Source: Streptomyces sp. AV19 (GTDB lineage: Bacteria > Actinomycetota > Actinomycetes > Streptomycetales > Streptomycetaceae). Taken from it: 45,289 nt of DNA. Within the stretch, counting starts at the first letter, position 1, and each line of letters opens with the position of its first letter. The translations under genes and the position numbers were made by a program. The notes beneath the pieces are model-generated. The model searched no databases. It worked only from the letters and a program-made list of their open reading frames with translations, and was not told the origin of the DNA. The stretch is from the NCBI RefSeq assembly GCF_015999245.1, contig NZ_JAEAMR010000009.1:117459-162747 (forward strand), given 5' to 3'. Below, one piece after another: positions 24,930 through 33,877 of the stretch.

Positions 24930-25778
24930 ATGGGGGCCTTGCCCGTATTGTCCGCGTTCTCCGGTGCCACGCGCCCGTCGACCGCCCTGCTGCGGTCCTC
25001 GGCGCTGGAGCTGGCGATCCTCACCTGTCACGTCCTGCTCTATCCCACGGGCGTGGTCCAGGAGCGGCGGGCCGCGCCCGTCGCCGTCCTGCCGGTCCCA
25101 CCCGAACCGCCGGATCCGCCCGGCCCCCCGGACCCCCCGGAGGAGCGCCCGCCCGTCCTCCTCCTGCACGGCTTCCTCGACAACCGCTCGGTCTTCGTGC
25201 TGCTGCGCCACTCGCTGCGCCGGCACGGCTGGGGCCAGGTGACGTCCCTCAACTACTCGCCCTTCACCCGCGACCTCCGCGCCGCGGCCACCGCGCTCGG
25301 GCGGCACGTGGAGGAGCTCTGCGCCCGCACGGGCGCCCCGCGCGTCGACGTGGTGGGCCACAGCCTGGGCGGGCTGATGGCCCGCTACCACGTCCAGCGG
25401 CAGGGCGGGGACGCCCGCGTCCGCACCCTGGTCACTCTCGGCACACCGCACTCCGGCACGCGGGTGGCGCCGCTCGCGTCGGTCCACCCGGTGGTGCGTC
25501 AGATGCGCCCGGACTCCGACGTCATAGCGGAACTGGCCCGCCCCGCGCCGGGCTGCCGGACGCGCTTCGTGAGCTTCTGGAGCGACCTCGACCAGATCAT
25601 GACCCCCGTCGAGACGGCCCGCATCGACCACCCCGACCTGGTGGTGCGCAACATCCGCGTCACCGGCGTGGGGCACCTGGCCCTGCCGGTGCACGGCGCG
25701 GTGGCGGCCGGCGTCCGGCAGGCCCTGCTTTCGAGGGGCGGGGCGGACGACGCCCACGGCACCGCCTCGGTGGCATGA
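24930..25778 (+). CDS. Alpha/beta-hydrolase, triacylglycerol lipase type
   Basis: A 282-residue protein from ATG 24930, with AGGAGG 6 bases upstream. An N-terminal hydrophobic segment (residues 20-42) could be a signal or anchor. A run of PPEPPDPPGPPDPP leads to the hydrolase domain: VLLLHGFLDN (oxyanion loop), VDVVGHSLGGLMARYH (nucleophile Ser), and VTGVGHLALP (catalytic His); DLDQIMTP may hold the acid. This is the pattern of bacterial LipA/EstA-type lipases, probably secreted. It is divergent from icmB, with the M23 peptidase gene next. Confidence 0.82.
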   Translation: MGALPVLSAFSGATRPSTALLRSSALELAILTCHVLLYPTGVVQERRAAPVAVLPVPPEPPDPPGPPDPPEERPPVLLLHGFLDNRSVFVLLRHSLRRHGWGQVTSLNYSPFTRDLRAAATALGRHVEELCARTGAPRVDVVGHSLGGLMARYHVQRQGGDARVRTLVTLGTPHSGTRVAPLASVHPVVRQMRPDSDVIAELARPAPGCRTRFVSFWSDLDQIMTPVETARIDHPDLVVRNIRVTGVGHLALPVHGAVAAGVRQALLSRGGADDAHGTASVA

Positions 25779-26040
25779 GGGGCAGTGAGGGGCAGCGGGA
25801 GCGGCCGAGAGGAATCAGGCTCTTTCGTGTGATCCCGCCAATGGAGGCCAACCTCCGATCGGACCCCACTTGCCCGATAAATGTCGAACGATTTTCGAAC
25901 GCCGAAGCGACTCGACGGCGTCCCGTCCACCGAAAGGCGGCCAATTCCCCAGGCTCCAGGCCCCATAAACGTGAGGAAGATTGTGGCCGTCGCATACCGC
26001 CGGGTACAGTCGCCGCTACTTCTCCTGCTCCCAAGGCGAA

Positions 26041-27714
26041 ATGGAAGTGGTGGTGAACGACCGTCACCCCTCGGCGGCACCGGACCCGTCGGTTCCCGCT
26101 CCCGATGCCTCATACGGACACCACCCGTCCTACGAGCAGCAGCATTCCCCTTACGCCCCCTCGGGGTACGCCTCCGGCACGTACGCCTCCGGCACGTACG
26201 ACTCCGGCACGTACGACTCCGGCACGTACGACTCCGGCACCTGGGACACCACCGGCCAGTGGGGCGCCGCCACCGGACACACCCAGGTCTGGGACTTCAG
26301 CGCCCTCGACACCGGTCGGCTCGACACCGGTCAGCACCAGACCGGTCAGCACCAGACCGGCTGGGGTCACGCGCAGGACCCGTCCTGGGGCGGTACCGGC
26401 CCGGCCGGGCAGTGGCAGTGGGACACCACGGGCTCCACCGGCTCGGTCGCCACCGGGTCCGTCTCCACCGGCTGGGAGCACGCCGACGTCTCCGGACAAT
26501 GGGCCACCAACAGCCAATGGGACACCAGCGGGCAGTGGGACACCAGCGGCCACCAGGCCGCCGCGATGACCCAGACCTGGGACACCTCGTCCTGGACCCA
26601 CACCCCCGAAGCGGCCCACGCCCACGAGGCCCCCGTCCCCGACGCCTCGTCCTGGGACGCCCACCACGCCGCGCCCACCCAGTCCTGGGACACCTCCCCC
26701 TACACCGCCGCCGAGGAGCCCGCTCCCGCGCACGACCCGACGCTGCTGGCCGTCCCCCTGGGCGCCGCGGTGGACGCCGTCATGGACGCCGCGGAGCCGT
26801 CCGCCCCCGTCCAGGACGACGCCACCCGCACCATGCACGCCGTCCTCGCCCCCCCGTCCGGGACGGAAGGGGCCGAAGGGGCGGAAGCACAGGGCGGGAA
26901 GGCCCACGGCCGGAAGGCGTCCGCCGCGCGCGTGCCCAACCGCCGCAAGGGCGGCGCGCCCCGGTCCGGTTACCGTCCGCGCCGCAAGGCCCTGCTCACC
27001 GTGGCGGTGCCGTCCGTCGCCGTGATGGGCGTGGCCGGTGTGGCCGCCGCGACCGTCGCCACCAACAGCGGCCAGGAGGGCGACCGGCAGGCCCGGGCCG
27101 CCTCGGCCCCGGACACCCAGGACGCCTCGGCCGCCGGCAAGATCTCCACCGCCAACGCCGCCAACAACGCGCTGGACAGCCAGCTCGCGGGGCTCAGCCG
27201 GGGCGCCGACGACTTCGCCACCCGCGCCAACCGCACCCAGGAGCGCATCGACCTGCGCCTGCGCCAGGAGGAGGAGCGCCGGCGGAAGGCCGAGGAGGCC
27301 GCCCGCAAGGAGGCCGAGCGGCCCAAGTTCGCGCTCCCGGTCAACCAGCACGGACTCAGCGCGTACTACGGGCAGGCGGGCGTCAATTGGATGTCGGTGC
27401 ACACCGGCATCGACTTCCCCGTCGGTTACGGCACTCCCGTCATGGCGGCCACCGACGGCACCGTGCGCACCCAGTACAACGTCGCCTACGGCAACATGGC
27501 CATAGTGACCTCACCGGACGGCACCGAGACCTGGTACTGCCACCTCAGCAGCACCCGGGTGCGCTCCGGGCAGGTCAAGGCCGGCGACGTGATCGCCTAC
27601 TCCGGCAGCTCGGGCAACTCCACCGGACCGCACCTGCACTTCGAGGTACGGCCCGGCGGATCGGCGGTCGACCCGCTGCCGTGGCTGCGCGGCCACGACC
27701 TCGACCCGACGTAG
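26041..27714 (+). CDS. Membrane-anchored M23 (LytM) endopeptidase with repetitive N-terminus
   Basis: A 557-residue protein from ATG 26041; GTG 26047, 26050 and 26053 are close alternatives. The N-terminal 210 residues are low complexity: five SGTYD/SGTYA units (15-base repeats at 26172-26246), GQHQT pairs, and many WDTS units such as QWDTSGQWDTSG. A basic stretch and one membrane span follow (about 320-342), then a coiled coil rich in RQEEERRRKAEEAARKEAE, then the peptidase domain: HTGIDFPVGYGTPV, TWYCHLSST and GPHLHFEVRPGG supply the zinc ligands and catalytic His. It should cut peptidoglycan cross-links outside the cell. It ends 5 bases from the pcrA stop, convergently. Confidence 0.85.
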   Translation: MEVVVNDRHPSAAPDPSVPAPDASYGHHPSYEQQHSPYAPSGYASGTYASGTYDSGTYDSGTYDSGTWDTTGQWGAATGHTQVWDFSALDTGRLDTGQHQTGQHQTGWGHAQDPSWGGTGPAGQWQWDTTGSTGSVATGSVSTGWEHADVSGQWATNSQWDTSGQWDTSGHQAAAMTQTWDTSSWTHTPEAAHAHEAPVPDASSWDAHHAAPTQSWDTSPYTAAEEPAPAHDPTLLAVPLGAAVDAVMDAAEPSAPVQDDATRTMHAVLAPPSGTEGAEGAEAQGGKAHGRKASAARVPNRRKGGAPRSGYRPRRKALLTVAVPSVAVMGVAGVAAATVATNSGQEGDRQARAASAPDTQDASAAGKISTANAANNALDSQLAGLSRGADDFATRANRTQERIDLRLRQEEERRRKAEEAARKEAERPKFALPVNQHGLSAYYGQAGVNWMSVHTGIDFPVGYGTPVMAATDGTVRTQYNVAYGNMAIVTSPDGTETWYCHLSSTRVRSGQVKAGDVIAYSGSSGNSTGPHLHFEVRPGGSAVDPLPWLRGHDLDPT

Positions 27715-27719
27715 GCGGC

Positions 27720-30143
27720 CTACAGCTTCTCGACCGGCGCGTACCGCAGCAGCAGGCGCTTCGGCTTTTCCTGCCCGAAGTCGACCGTGGCCTCGGCGTT
27801 GTCGCCCATGCCCTTGACCGAGACGACCGTGCCGAGCCCGAACGAGTCGTGGGTGACGCGGTCGCCGACGGCCAGGGAGACGACCTGCCGGTCCTTGGCG
27901 CGCCGGGTGGCGAAGCCGCTCGGACCGCTCTTGCGCGAGGAGGAGACGCCGGAGGCCATGCCCGACACCGACGCCGACGGCGTCGCCGGGCCGGTGCGCC
28001 GCCACTCGACGTACTTCTCGGGGATCTCCTCCAGGAAGCGCGACGGCGGGTTGTACGAAGGCTGGCCCCAGGCGCTGCGCATGCCCGACCGGGTCAGGTA
28101 GAGCCGCTCGCGGGCGCGGGTGATGCCGACGTAGGCGAGCCGTCGCTCCTCCTCCAGCTCCTTGGCCTGGCCGAGGGCGCGCTGGTGCGGGAAGACGCCG
28201 TCCTCCATGCCGGTGAGGAAGACGACGGGGAACTCCAGGCCCTTGGCCGTGTGCAGCGTCATCAGCGTGATGACGCCGGCGCCCTCCTCGTCCTCGTCCG
28301 GGATCTGGTCGGAGTCGGCGACGAGGGCGACCTTCTCCAGGAAGTCCGCGAGGGTGCCGGCGCCCTCCTCCTCGCCACGCTCCTGCTCGAACTCCAGGGC
28401 CACGGCCGCGAGTTCCTGGAGGTTCTCGATGCGGGTCTCGTCCTGCGGGTCGGTGGACGCCTGGAGCTCGGCGAGGTAGCCGGTGCGCTCCAGGACGGCC
28501 TCCAGGACGGTGGCCGGGCCGGCGCCGGACTCGACGACCGTGCGCAGCTCCTCCAGCAGGACGTTGAAGCGCTTGACGGCGTTGGCGGAGCGGGCGGCCA
28601 TGCCGTACGCGTCGTCCACGCGGCGCAGCGCCTGGGCGAAGCCGATCTTCTCCCGGAGCGCCAGCGCGTCGATCATGGCCTCGGCGCGCTCGCCGATGCC
28701 GCGCTTGGGCACGTTGAGGATGCGGCGCAGCGGCACGGTGTCCTCGGGGTTGGCGAGGACGCGCAGGTAGGCGAGGACGTCGCGGACCTCCTTGCGCTCG
28801 TAGAAGCGCACGCCGCCGACGACCTTGTAGGGCAGCCCGACCCGGATGAAGATCTCTTCGAAGACTCGGGACTGGGCGTTGGTGCGGTAGAAGACGGCGA
28901 CGTCGCCGGCCTTGGCGTCGCCGGCGTCGGTGAGCCGGTCGATCTCGTCGGCGACGAACTGGGCCTCGTCGTGCTCGGTGTCGGCGACGTAGCCGGTGAT
29001 GGCGGCGCCGGCGCCGGCCTCGGTCCACAGGTTCTTCGCGCGGCGGTTCTGGTTGCGCTCGATGACGGCGTTGGCGGCGTTGAGGATGGTCTGCGTGGAG
29101 CGGTAGTTCTGCTCCAGCAGGATCGTGGTGGCGTCCGGGTAGTCCTCCTCGAACTGGAGGATGTTGCGGATGGTGGCGCCGCGGAAGGCGTAGATGGACT
29201 GGTCGGCGTCACCGACGACGCACAGCTCGGCCGTCTCGTCGCCGGTGCCGACCAGCTCGCGCACCAGGGTGTACTGGGCGTGGTTGGTGTCCTGGTACTC
29301 GTCGACGAGGACGTGGCGGAAGCGGCGCCGGTAGTGCTCCGCGACGTCCGGGAACGCCTGGAGCAGGTGGACCGTGGTCATGATGATGTCGTCGAAGTCG
29401 AGGGCGTTGGCCTCGCGGAGCCTCGACTGGTACATCGTGTACGCCTCGGCGAGCGTCTTCTCGAAGCCGTCCGCCGCCTTGGCCGCGAACGCCTCCTCGT
29501 CGATGAGCTCGTTCTTGAGGTTGGAGATCTTGGCGCTGAAGGACTTCGGCGGGAACTTCTTCGGGTCGAGGTCGAGGTCCCGGCAGACCAGTGCCATCAG
29601 GCGCTTGGAGTCGGCGGCGTCGTAGATCGAGAAGGACGAGGTGAAGCCGAGCTTCTTGCTCTCGCGGCGCAGGATGCGGATGCAGGCGCTGTGGAAGGTG
29701 AGCACCCACATCGCGTTGCCCCGGGGGCCGACGAGCTGCTCGACGCGCTCCTTCATCTCGCCCGCGGCCTTGTTGGTGAAGGTGATCGCGAGGATCTGGC
29801 CGGGGTGGACGCCGCGGGCGCCCAGCAGGTGGGCGATGCGGTGGGTCAGGACGCGGGTCTTGCCGGATCCGGCGCCCGCGACGATGAGCAGCGGGGAGCC
29901 GGAGTGCAGCACGGCCAGGCGCTGCTGGTCGTTCATCCCGTCCAGCAGGGCCGCGGGGTCGATGACGGGGCGCGGGGCGCCGTCGCGGTAGTACGCGTCC
30001 CGCGGGGCGGGTGCGTCGAACCTGCCGCCGAAGAGGTCGTCCGGCAGGGGCTCGGGGGCCGCGTCGTCCTCCGGGGGCGGCGGGGGCTCCTCGTCGGAGG
30101 GGACGAGGTTCGCCAGGAAGCTGTCGTCAAAGAGGCTGCTCAT
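27720..30143 (-). CDS. pcrA: ATP-dependent DNA helicase PcrA/UvrD
   Basis: An 807-residue superfamily 1A 3'-5' helicase for repair and replication restart. Motifs in order: Q-motif MNDQQRLAVL, Walker A VAGAGSGKTRVL, motif Ia ITFTNKAAGEMKERV, motif II LVDEYQDTN, motif III GDADQSIYAFRGA, EQNYRS, VITLMTLHTAKGLEFPVVF, and YVGITRARERLYL. The C-terminus GLGTVVSVKGMGDNAEATVD is the Tudor-like RNA-polymerase-binding tail of PcrA. Residues 1-60 are an acidic Pro-rich extension common in actinobacteria. ATG 30143 is the natural start. Confidence 0.96.
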   Translation of the reverse strand: MSSLFDDSFLANLVPSDEEPPPPPEDDAAPEPLPDDLFGGRFDAPAPRDAYYRDGAPRPVIDPAALLDGMNDQQRLAVLHSGSPLLIVAGAGSGKTRVLTHRIAHLLGARGVHPGQILAITFTNKAAGEMKERVEQLVGPRGNAMWVLTFHSACIRILRRESKKLGFTSSFSIYDAADSKRLMALVCRDLDLDPKKFPPKSFSAKISNLKNELIDEEAFAAKAADGFEKTLAEAYTMYQSRLREANALDFDDIIMTTVHLLQAFPDVAEHYRRRFRHVLVDEYQDTNHAQYTLVRELVGTGDETAELCVVGDADQSIYAFRGATIRNILQFEEDYPDATTILLEQNYRSTQTILNAANAVIERNQNRRAKNLWTEAGAGAAITGYVADTEHDEAQFVADEIDRLTDAGDAKAGDVAVFYRTNAQSRVFEEIFIRVGLPYKVVGGVRFYERKEVRDVLAYLRVLANPEDTVPLRRILNVPKRGIGERAEAMIDALALREKIGFAQALRRVDDAYGMAARSANAVKRFNVLLEELRTVVESGAGPATVLEAVLERTGYLAELQASTDPQDETRIENLQELAAVALEFEQERGEEEGAGTLADFLEKVALVADSDQIPDEDEEGAGVITLMTLHTAKGLEFPVVFLTGMEDGVFPHQRALGQAKELEEERRLAYVGITRARERLYLTRSGMRSAWGQPSYNPPSRFLEEIPEKYVEWRRTGPATPSASVSGMASGVSSSRKSGPSGFATRRAKDRQVVSLAVGDRVTHDSFGLGTVVSVKGMGDNAEATVDFGQEKPKRLLLRYAPVEKL

Positions 30144-30214
30144 CGTTGTCCGAGTCTAGGCGGCCCCGCCGACAGCCGGTCCCGGCTTCCGGAGGCGGTC
30201 CGCGAGGGTGCGGG

Positions 30215-30568
30215 TCAGACCCACAGGACGGCGACGAATACGTTGGCGGTGGTCAGGGCGCCGACCGTGCCGAACGCGGCGGCCTCGACGCGCTCCTCGT
30301 CCCGCTTGACGTACACCAGACCCAGGACGACCACCAGGAGCGCAAGTTTCAGGCCGATCTTCACGGTGTTGACCGGGTGGCCCTGGGACTGGTTCAGGCC
30401 GACCAGCGCGACGCCCGTGACCAGCATCGCGAGCGCGCCGTGCAGCATCGCGGGGGTCATCCGGGCCTGCCCGCGGCCGATGGCCTTCATCTGGGTCAGA
30501 AAGCCTCCGAGCAGGCAGGCGATGCCGACGATGTGCAGGCCGACCATGGCGTGAATCAGTGCGTCCAT
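30215..30568 (-). CDS. Small four-span integral membrane protein
   Basis: A 117-residue hydrophobic protein from ATG 30568, with AGGGTCGG upstream. Four membrane segments (about residues 5-24, 41-60, 70-88 and 98-116) are joined by short loops; MKAIGRGQARM and YVKRDEER are positively charged cytoplasmic loops. No catalytic motif is visible. It lies 71 bases upstream of pcrA on the same strand and may be cotranscribed with it. I do not recognise a characterised family. Confidence 0.75.
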   Translation of the reverse strand: MDALIHAMVGLHIVGIACLLGGFLTQMKAIGRGQARMTPAMLHGALAMLVTGVALVGLNQSQGHPVNTVKIGLKLALLVVVLGLVYVKRDEERVEAAAFGTVGALTTANVFVAVLWV

Positions 30569-30804
30569 GAGGACCGACCCTAGCCGGATGACCGGTTCGC
30601 ACCGAAATTGGGGCTGTACCACCAACTCACCTGATACCGGGGGAAGATCACCGTTTCGGTCATATGTGGGCCGTATCACTCCGAGCCGCCGGGAGACTTC
30701 CGGCCACCCGCGGTCGATTCACCGCAGATTGCGGCCATTTTCCGTCCAGTACCAGTCATGCGCGTTACCGCGGCACCCCGCGGTTTAGCGTCCTGTCCCC
30801 AGAC

Positions 30805-30847
30805 GGCGGTGGCCCGCCCTCTCTCCCCCCTCGTACGGGCCACCGCC
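30805..30847 (+). promoter_or_regulatory. Strong hairpin in the leader of the NlpC/P60 gene
   Basis: Perfect 12-base arms GGCGGTGGCCCG (30805-30816) and CGGGCCACCGCC (30836-30847) enclose a pyrimidine-rich loop, 47 bases before the start codon. It may control transcript elongation or stability. The 325-base gap 30569-30893 holds no gene; I looked for the c-di-AMP (ydaO) riboswitch common before such genes and did not see its conserved blocks. Confidence 0.5.
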
Positions 30848-30893
30848 GCACTGCTACCGCCTCCCTCCGGACCGGAAGGAAGTGACGGCCACC

Positions 30894-31910
30894 GTGGCGT
30901 CGCACCGCAAGCCCAAGCAGCATCCGCTCGTCGGCGGCACCGCCCGGACCGCGGCCGGGCTCGCCCTGGCAGGGGCGGCCACCGCCACCGTGCTCGACGG
31001 CACCGGCCACGCCGCCCCGCAGAGCACCCCGGACGAGGTGAAGGCACAGGTCTCCCGCTACTACCGGCAGGCCGAGACGGCGACCGAGCAGTACAACGGC
31101 GCCAAGGAGCGCACCGACCGGGCCCGCGCCGCGCTCGACCGCCTCCAGGACGAGGCGGCCCGCAGGGCCGAGCGCCTCAACGACGCCCGGAACGCCCTGG
31201 GCTCCTACGCCGCCGCCCAGTACCGCACGGGCGGCGTGCCCTCCTCCGTGCGGCTGCTGCTCTCCTCCTCGCCGCGGCGCTTCCTCGACCGGGCCTCGCT
31301 GACCGAGCGCAGCGGCGCCCGGCAGGCGTCCGAAGTGGCCCGTGTGCGGCGGGAGATCCAGGAGGTCCGTCAGGTGCGGACCACCGCCGAGGCGAAGCTG
31401 GACGAGCTCGAACGGGAGCAGCGGGCGCTCGCCCGGCACAAACGCACGGTGGAGGCGAAGCTGACGGCGGCCCGGAAGCTGCTCCACTCGCTGCCCGCCG
31501 CCGCGCGGGAGACCCTGCACAAAGCCGGGGAACACGCCGTGCCGGAGCACCTGCCCGTGAGCGGCCGCGCCGGGCAGGCCGTGGCCTTCGCCTACCGGGC
31601 GCTCGGCAAGCCGTATGTGTGGGGCGCCACCGGCCCGTCCGGCTACGACTGTTCGGGGCTGACGCAGGCGGCCTGGCGGTCGGCCGGCGTCTCCCTGCCG
31701 CGCACCACCTACACCCAGATCAACTCCGGACACCGCGTCGCCCGGGACCGGCTGGCCCCGGGCGACCTGGTCTTCTTCTACTCCGGCGTCAGCCACGTCG
31801 GCCTCTACGTCGGCGACGGGAAGATGATCCACGCCCCGCACCCCGGGGCGCCGGTGAGCGTCTCGGGCATCGACACGATGCCCTTCGCCGGGGCGGTCAG
31901 GCCCGCCTGA
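30894..31910 (+). CDS. Secreted NlpC/P60 peptidoglycan hydrolase
   Basis: A 338-residue protein (342 if GTG 30882 is used); I prefer GTG 30894, giving the usual start ASHRKPKQ, with GGAAGG upstream. A basic n-region and hydrophobic stretch ending GHAAP form a signal peptide. A long coiled coil follows (about residues 45-215). The C-terminal NlpC/P60 domain has the catalytic Cys in GYDCSGLTQAAW and the His in SHVGLYVGDGKMIHA. This is the RipA-type architecture that cuts stem peptides during division and growth. It is convergent with the esterase gene, with stops 6 bases apart. Confidence 0.9.
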   Translation: MASHRKPKQHPLVGGTARTAAGLALAGAATATVLDGTGHAAPQSTPDEVKAQVSRYYRQAETATEQYNGAKERTDRARAALDRLQDEAARRAERLNDARNALGSYAAAQYRTGGVPSSVRLLLSSSPRRFLDRASLTERSGARQASEVARVRREIQEVRQVRTTAEAKLDELEREQRALARHKRTVEAKLTAARKLLHSLPAAARETLHKAGEHAVPEHLPVSGRAGQAVAFAYRALGKPYVWGATGPSGYDCSGLTQAAWRSAGVSLPRTTYTQINSGHRVARDRLAPGDLVFFYSGVSHVGLYVGDGKMIHAPHPGAPVSVSGIDTMPFAGAVRPA

Positions 31911-31916
31911 GAGCGG

Positions 31917-33035
31917 CTATGCCGTCAGCTGCCTGGTGAGCCACTGGAAGATCTCGGGGACCTGTTCCTTCCACACGGCCGTGTTGTGGCCGCCGGCGTC
32001 CGCCGGGAGTTCCTTGACCTCCACCGTGGTGGGCAGCTTGGCCGCCTTCTTGATGTCCAGGCCGGCGCGGTAGCCGTCGCGCTCGCTGCCCGAGAGGAAC
32101 AGGGCCACCGGCGGCGGGGTCTTGGCCCGCTTGAGCATCTTCAGCGGGTTGTTCTCGTTGCGCAGCGCCGGGGTCTTGGCGGTGAGCGAGGCGCGCACGC
32201 CGATGGGGTCGTTGTAGCCGGACAGGCTCACGCCGGCGCGGAACCGGTCGGGGTGGGCGATGGCCAGCTTGGCGGCGCAGTGCGCGCCCGCCGAGTAGCC
32301 GGCGACGCCCCACGCCTCGGGCTTCTCGCTGACCCGGAAGTTGTCCACGACCATCTTGCGGACGTCGAAGCTGAGCCAGGTGTCGGCGTTGATCGTGCCG
32401 GGGGTGTTGGCGCAGCCGGTGTCGACCTTGCCGCCGAGGAGGGTGGTGCGCGGCGCGACGATGATGAAGGGCTGGATCTCGCCCTTCTCCATCATGGGCT
32501 TGAGCTGCTCGTTGACCTTGAGCGTGCCGAACCAGGCCTTCGCGGAGCCCGGGAAGCCGGGGAGCACCTCGACGACGGGGAACTTCTTCTTCTTGAACTT
32601 GGGGTCGTCGTACTGCGGCGGGGTCCAGACGTAGACCTCGCCGTTGACGCCGGAGACGCGGCCCTTGAGCTGGGTCTTGCGGACGCCCTCGCCCATGCGC
32701 TCGTCGGTGACGGGCTTGAACTTCTGGATCACCCGGGGCAGGTCCTTCATCTGCTTGCCGCCGGTGCCGTCCTTGCCGAGGTTCGCGGCGGAAGCGACGT
32801 GGTCGCCGGTGCCGAGCAGGTCGTCCCAGTTGTCGTACAGCCCGTTGGCGTTGTTCACGACGACGAAGACCATCGTGATCGCCGTGGCCTGGGCGAAGAG
32901 CAGCATGAACAGCCGCGCGACGTACCGGACGATCCGGGGGCCCCGGATCCTGCTCCACAGGAACAGAGGCAGCGCAAGGGCGACCACGACCAGGACGATC
33001 GTGGTCACGAAGAAGGGCGTCCCCATCAAGCTCAT
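31917..33035 (-). CDS. Membrane-anchored esterase of the EsteraseD/antigen-85-like fold
   Basis: A 372-residue protein. Two N-terminal membrane segments (about residues 9-28 and 38-60) are followed by an extracytoplasmic hydrolase domain. VVEVLPGFPGSAKAWFG is the oxyanion region, AGYSAGAHCAAKLAIAH holds the nucleophile Ser, and AGGHNTAVWKEQVPEIF the catalytic His. The fold resembles putative esterases and mycolyltransferase-like proteins, but streptomycetes lack mycolates, so a wall or lipid ester substrate is only a guess. ATG 33035 begins MSLMGTPFF. Confidence 0.8.
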   Translation of the reverse strand: MSLMGTPFFVTTIVLVVVALALPLFLWSRIRGPRIVRYVARLFMLLFAQATAITMVFVVVNNANGLYDNWDDLLGTGDHVASAANLGKDGTGGKQMKDLPRVIQKFKPVTDERMGEGVRKTQLKGRVSGVNGEVYVWTPPQYDDPKFKKKKFPVVEVLPGFPGSAKAWFGTLKVNEQLKPMMEKGEIQPFIIVAPRTTLLGGKVDTGCANTPGTINADTWLSFDVRKMVVDNFRVSEKPEAWGVAGYSAGAHCAAKLAIAHPDRFRAGVSLSGYNDPIGVRASLTAKTPALRNENNPLKMLKRAKTPPPVALFLSGSERDGYRAGLDIKKAAKLPTTVEVKELPADAGGHNTAVWKEQVPEIFQWLTRQLTA

Positions 33036-33181
33036 CGAGTCGGCTCTCGTTTCGGATCTGCGGGCCTCTCGGCCCCGGCCCTACTCTGGAGAGCCTTCCG
33101 CCACGGTTAGATGTCCGGGCCCGGGTCAGGGTTCCCGTTTGTGACGGAACGTGCCGTCTCTCACACCGTCCACACCATCCG

Positions 33182-33877
33182 TCACACCAGGCGACGGGCC
33201 GTCGCCCAGCGGGTCAGCTCGTGCCGGTTGGAGAGCTGGAGCTTGCGCAGCACCGCGGAAACGTGGGATTCCACCGTCTTCACGGAGATGAACAGCTGCT
33301 TGGCGATCTCCTTGTAGGCGTAGCCGCGGGCGATCAGCCGGAGCACCTCGCGCTCACGCTGGGTGAGGCGGTCCAGGTCCTCGTCGACCGGCGGGGCGTC
33401 CGTGGAGGCGAAGGCGTCGAGGACGAAGCCGGCCAGCCGCGGGGAGAAGACGGCGTCGCCGTCCCGGACGCGGAAGACCGCGTCGATCAGGTCCGCGCCG
33501 GTGATCGTCTTGGTGACGTAGCCGCGGGCGCCGCCCCGGATGACGCCGATGACGTCCTCCGCCGCGTCGGACACCGACAGCGCCAGGAAGCGGACGGGCG
33601 CCTCGGCCGCGGTCATCAGCCCCGCGCAGCGGCGCAGCACCTCGACCCCGCCGCCGCCGGGGAGGTGGACGTCCAGCAGGACGACCTCGGGGCGGGTCGC
33701 GGTGATCACGGTGACCGCCTGGTCGACGTCCGCCGCCTCCCCGACCACCTCGACGCCGGTCCGGTCCGTGGCGCCGATCTCGGCTTGGACCCCGGTGCGG
33801 AACATCCGGTGGTCGTCCACCAGCACCACCCGCACCCGGCGCTCCGCCGGCTGTTCCGTCGTCCCGTCGGTCGTCAT
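33182..33877 (-). CDS. LuxR-type (NarL/FixJ) response regulator
   Basis: A 231-residue regulator. The receiver has VRVVLVDDHRMFRTGV, the phosphoacceptor Asp in VVLLDVHLPGGG and Lys in YVTKTITGADL. The output domain reads LTQREREVLRLIARGYAYKE and SVKTVESHVSAVLRKL, a LuxR helix-turn-helix. ATG 33877 (or the adjacent GTG 33880) overlaps the stop of the histidine kinase gene, so the pair is coupled and certainly cognate. Targets are unknown, but the PspC domain of the kinase and the neighbours suggest envelope stress. Confidence 0.92.
   Translation of the reverse strand: MTTDGTTEQPAERRVRVVLVDDHRMFRTGVQAEIGATDRTGVEVVGEAADVDQAVTVITATRPEVVLLDVHLPGGGGVEVLRRCAGLMTAAEAPVRFLALSVSDAAEDVIGVIRGGARGYVTKTITGADLIDAVFRVRDGDAVFSPRLAGFVLDAFASTDAPPVDEDLDRLTQREREVLRLIARGYAYKEIAKQLFISVKTVESHVSAVLRKLQLSNRHELTRWATARRLV

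Noticed and set aside
25884..25901. LexA-like box upstream of the M23 gene
   Set aside because: The two TCGAACG copies are direct repeats 11 bases apart, not the inverted TCGAAC/GTTCGA halves of a LexA site.
25881..30554. 1557-codon plus-strand frame spanning the M23 gene and the antisense of pcrA
   Set aside because: It is a shadow of two well-supported genes on both strands and has no conserved motif.
30569..30893. c-di-AMP (ydaO) riboswitch before the NlpC/P60 gene
   Set aside because: The conserved ydaO blocks were not recognisable; only a simple hairpin is present.
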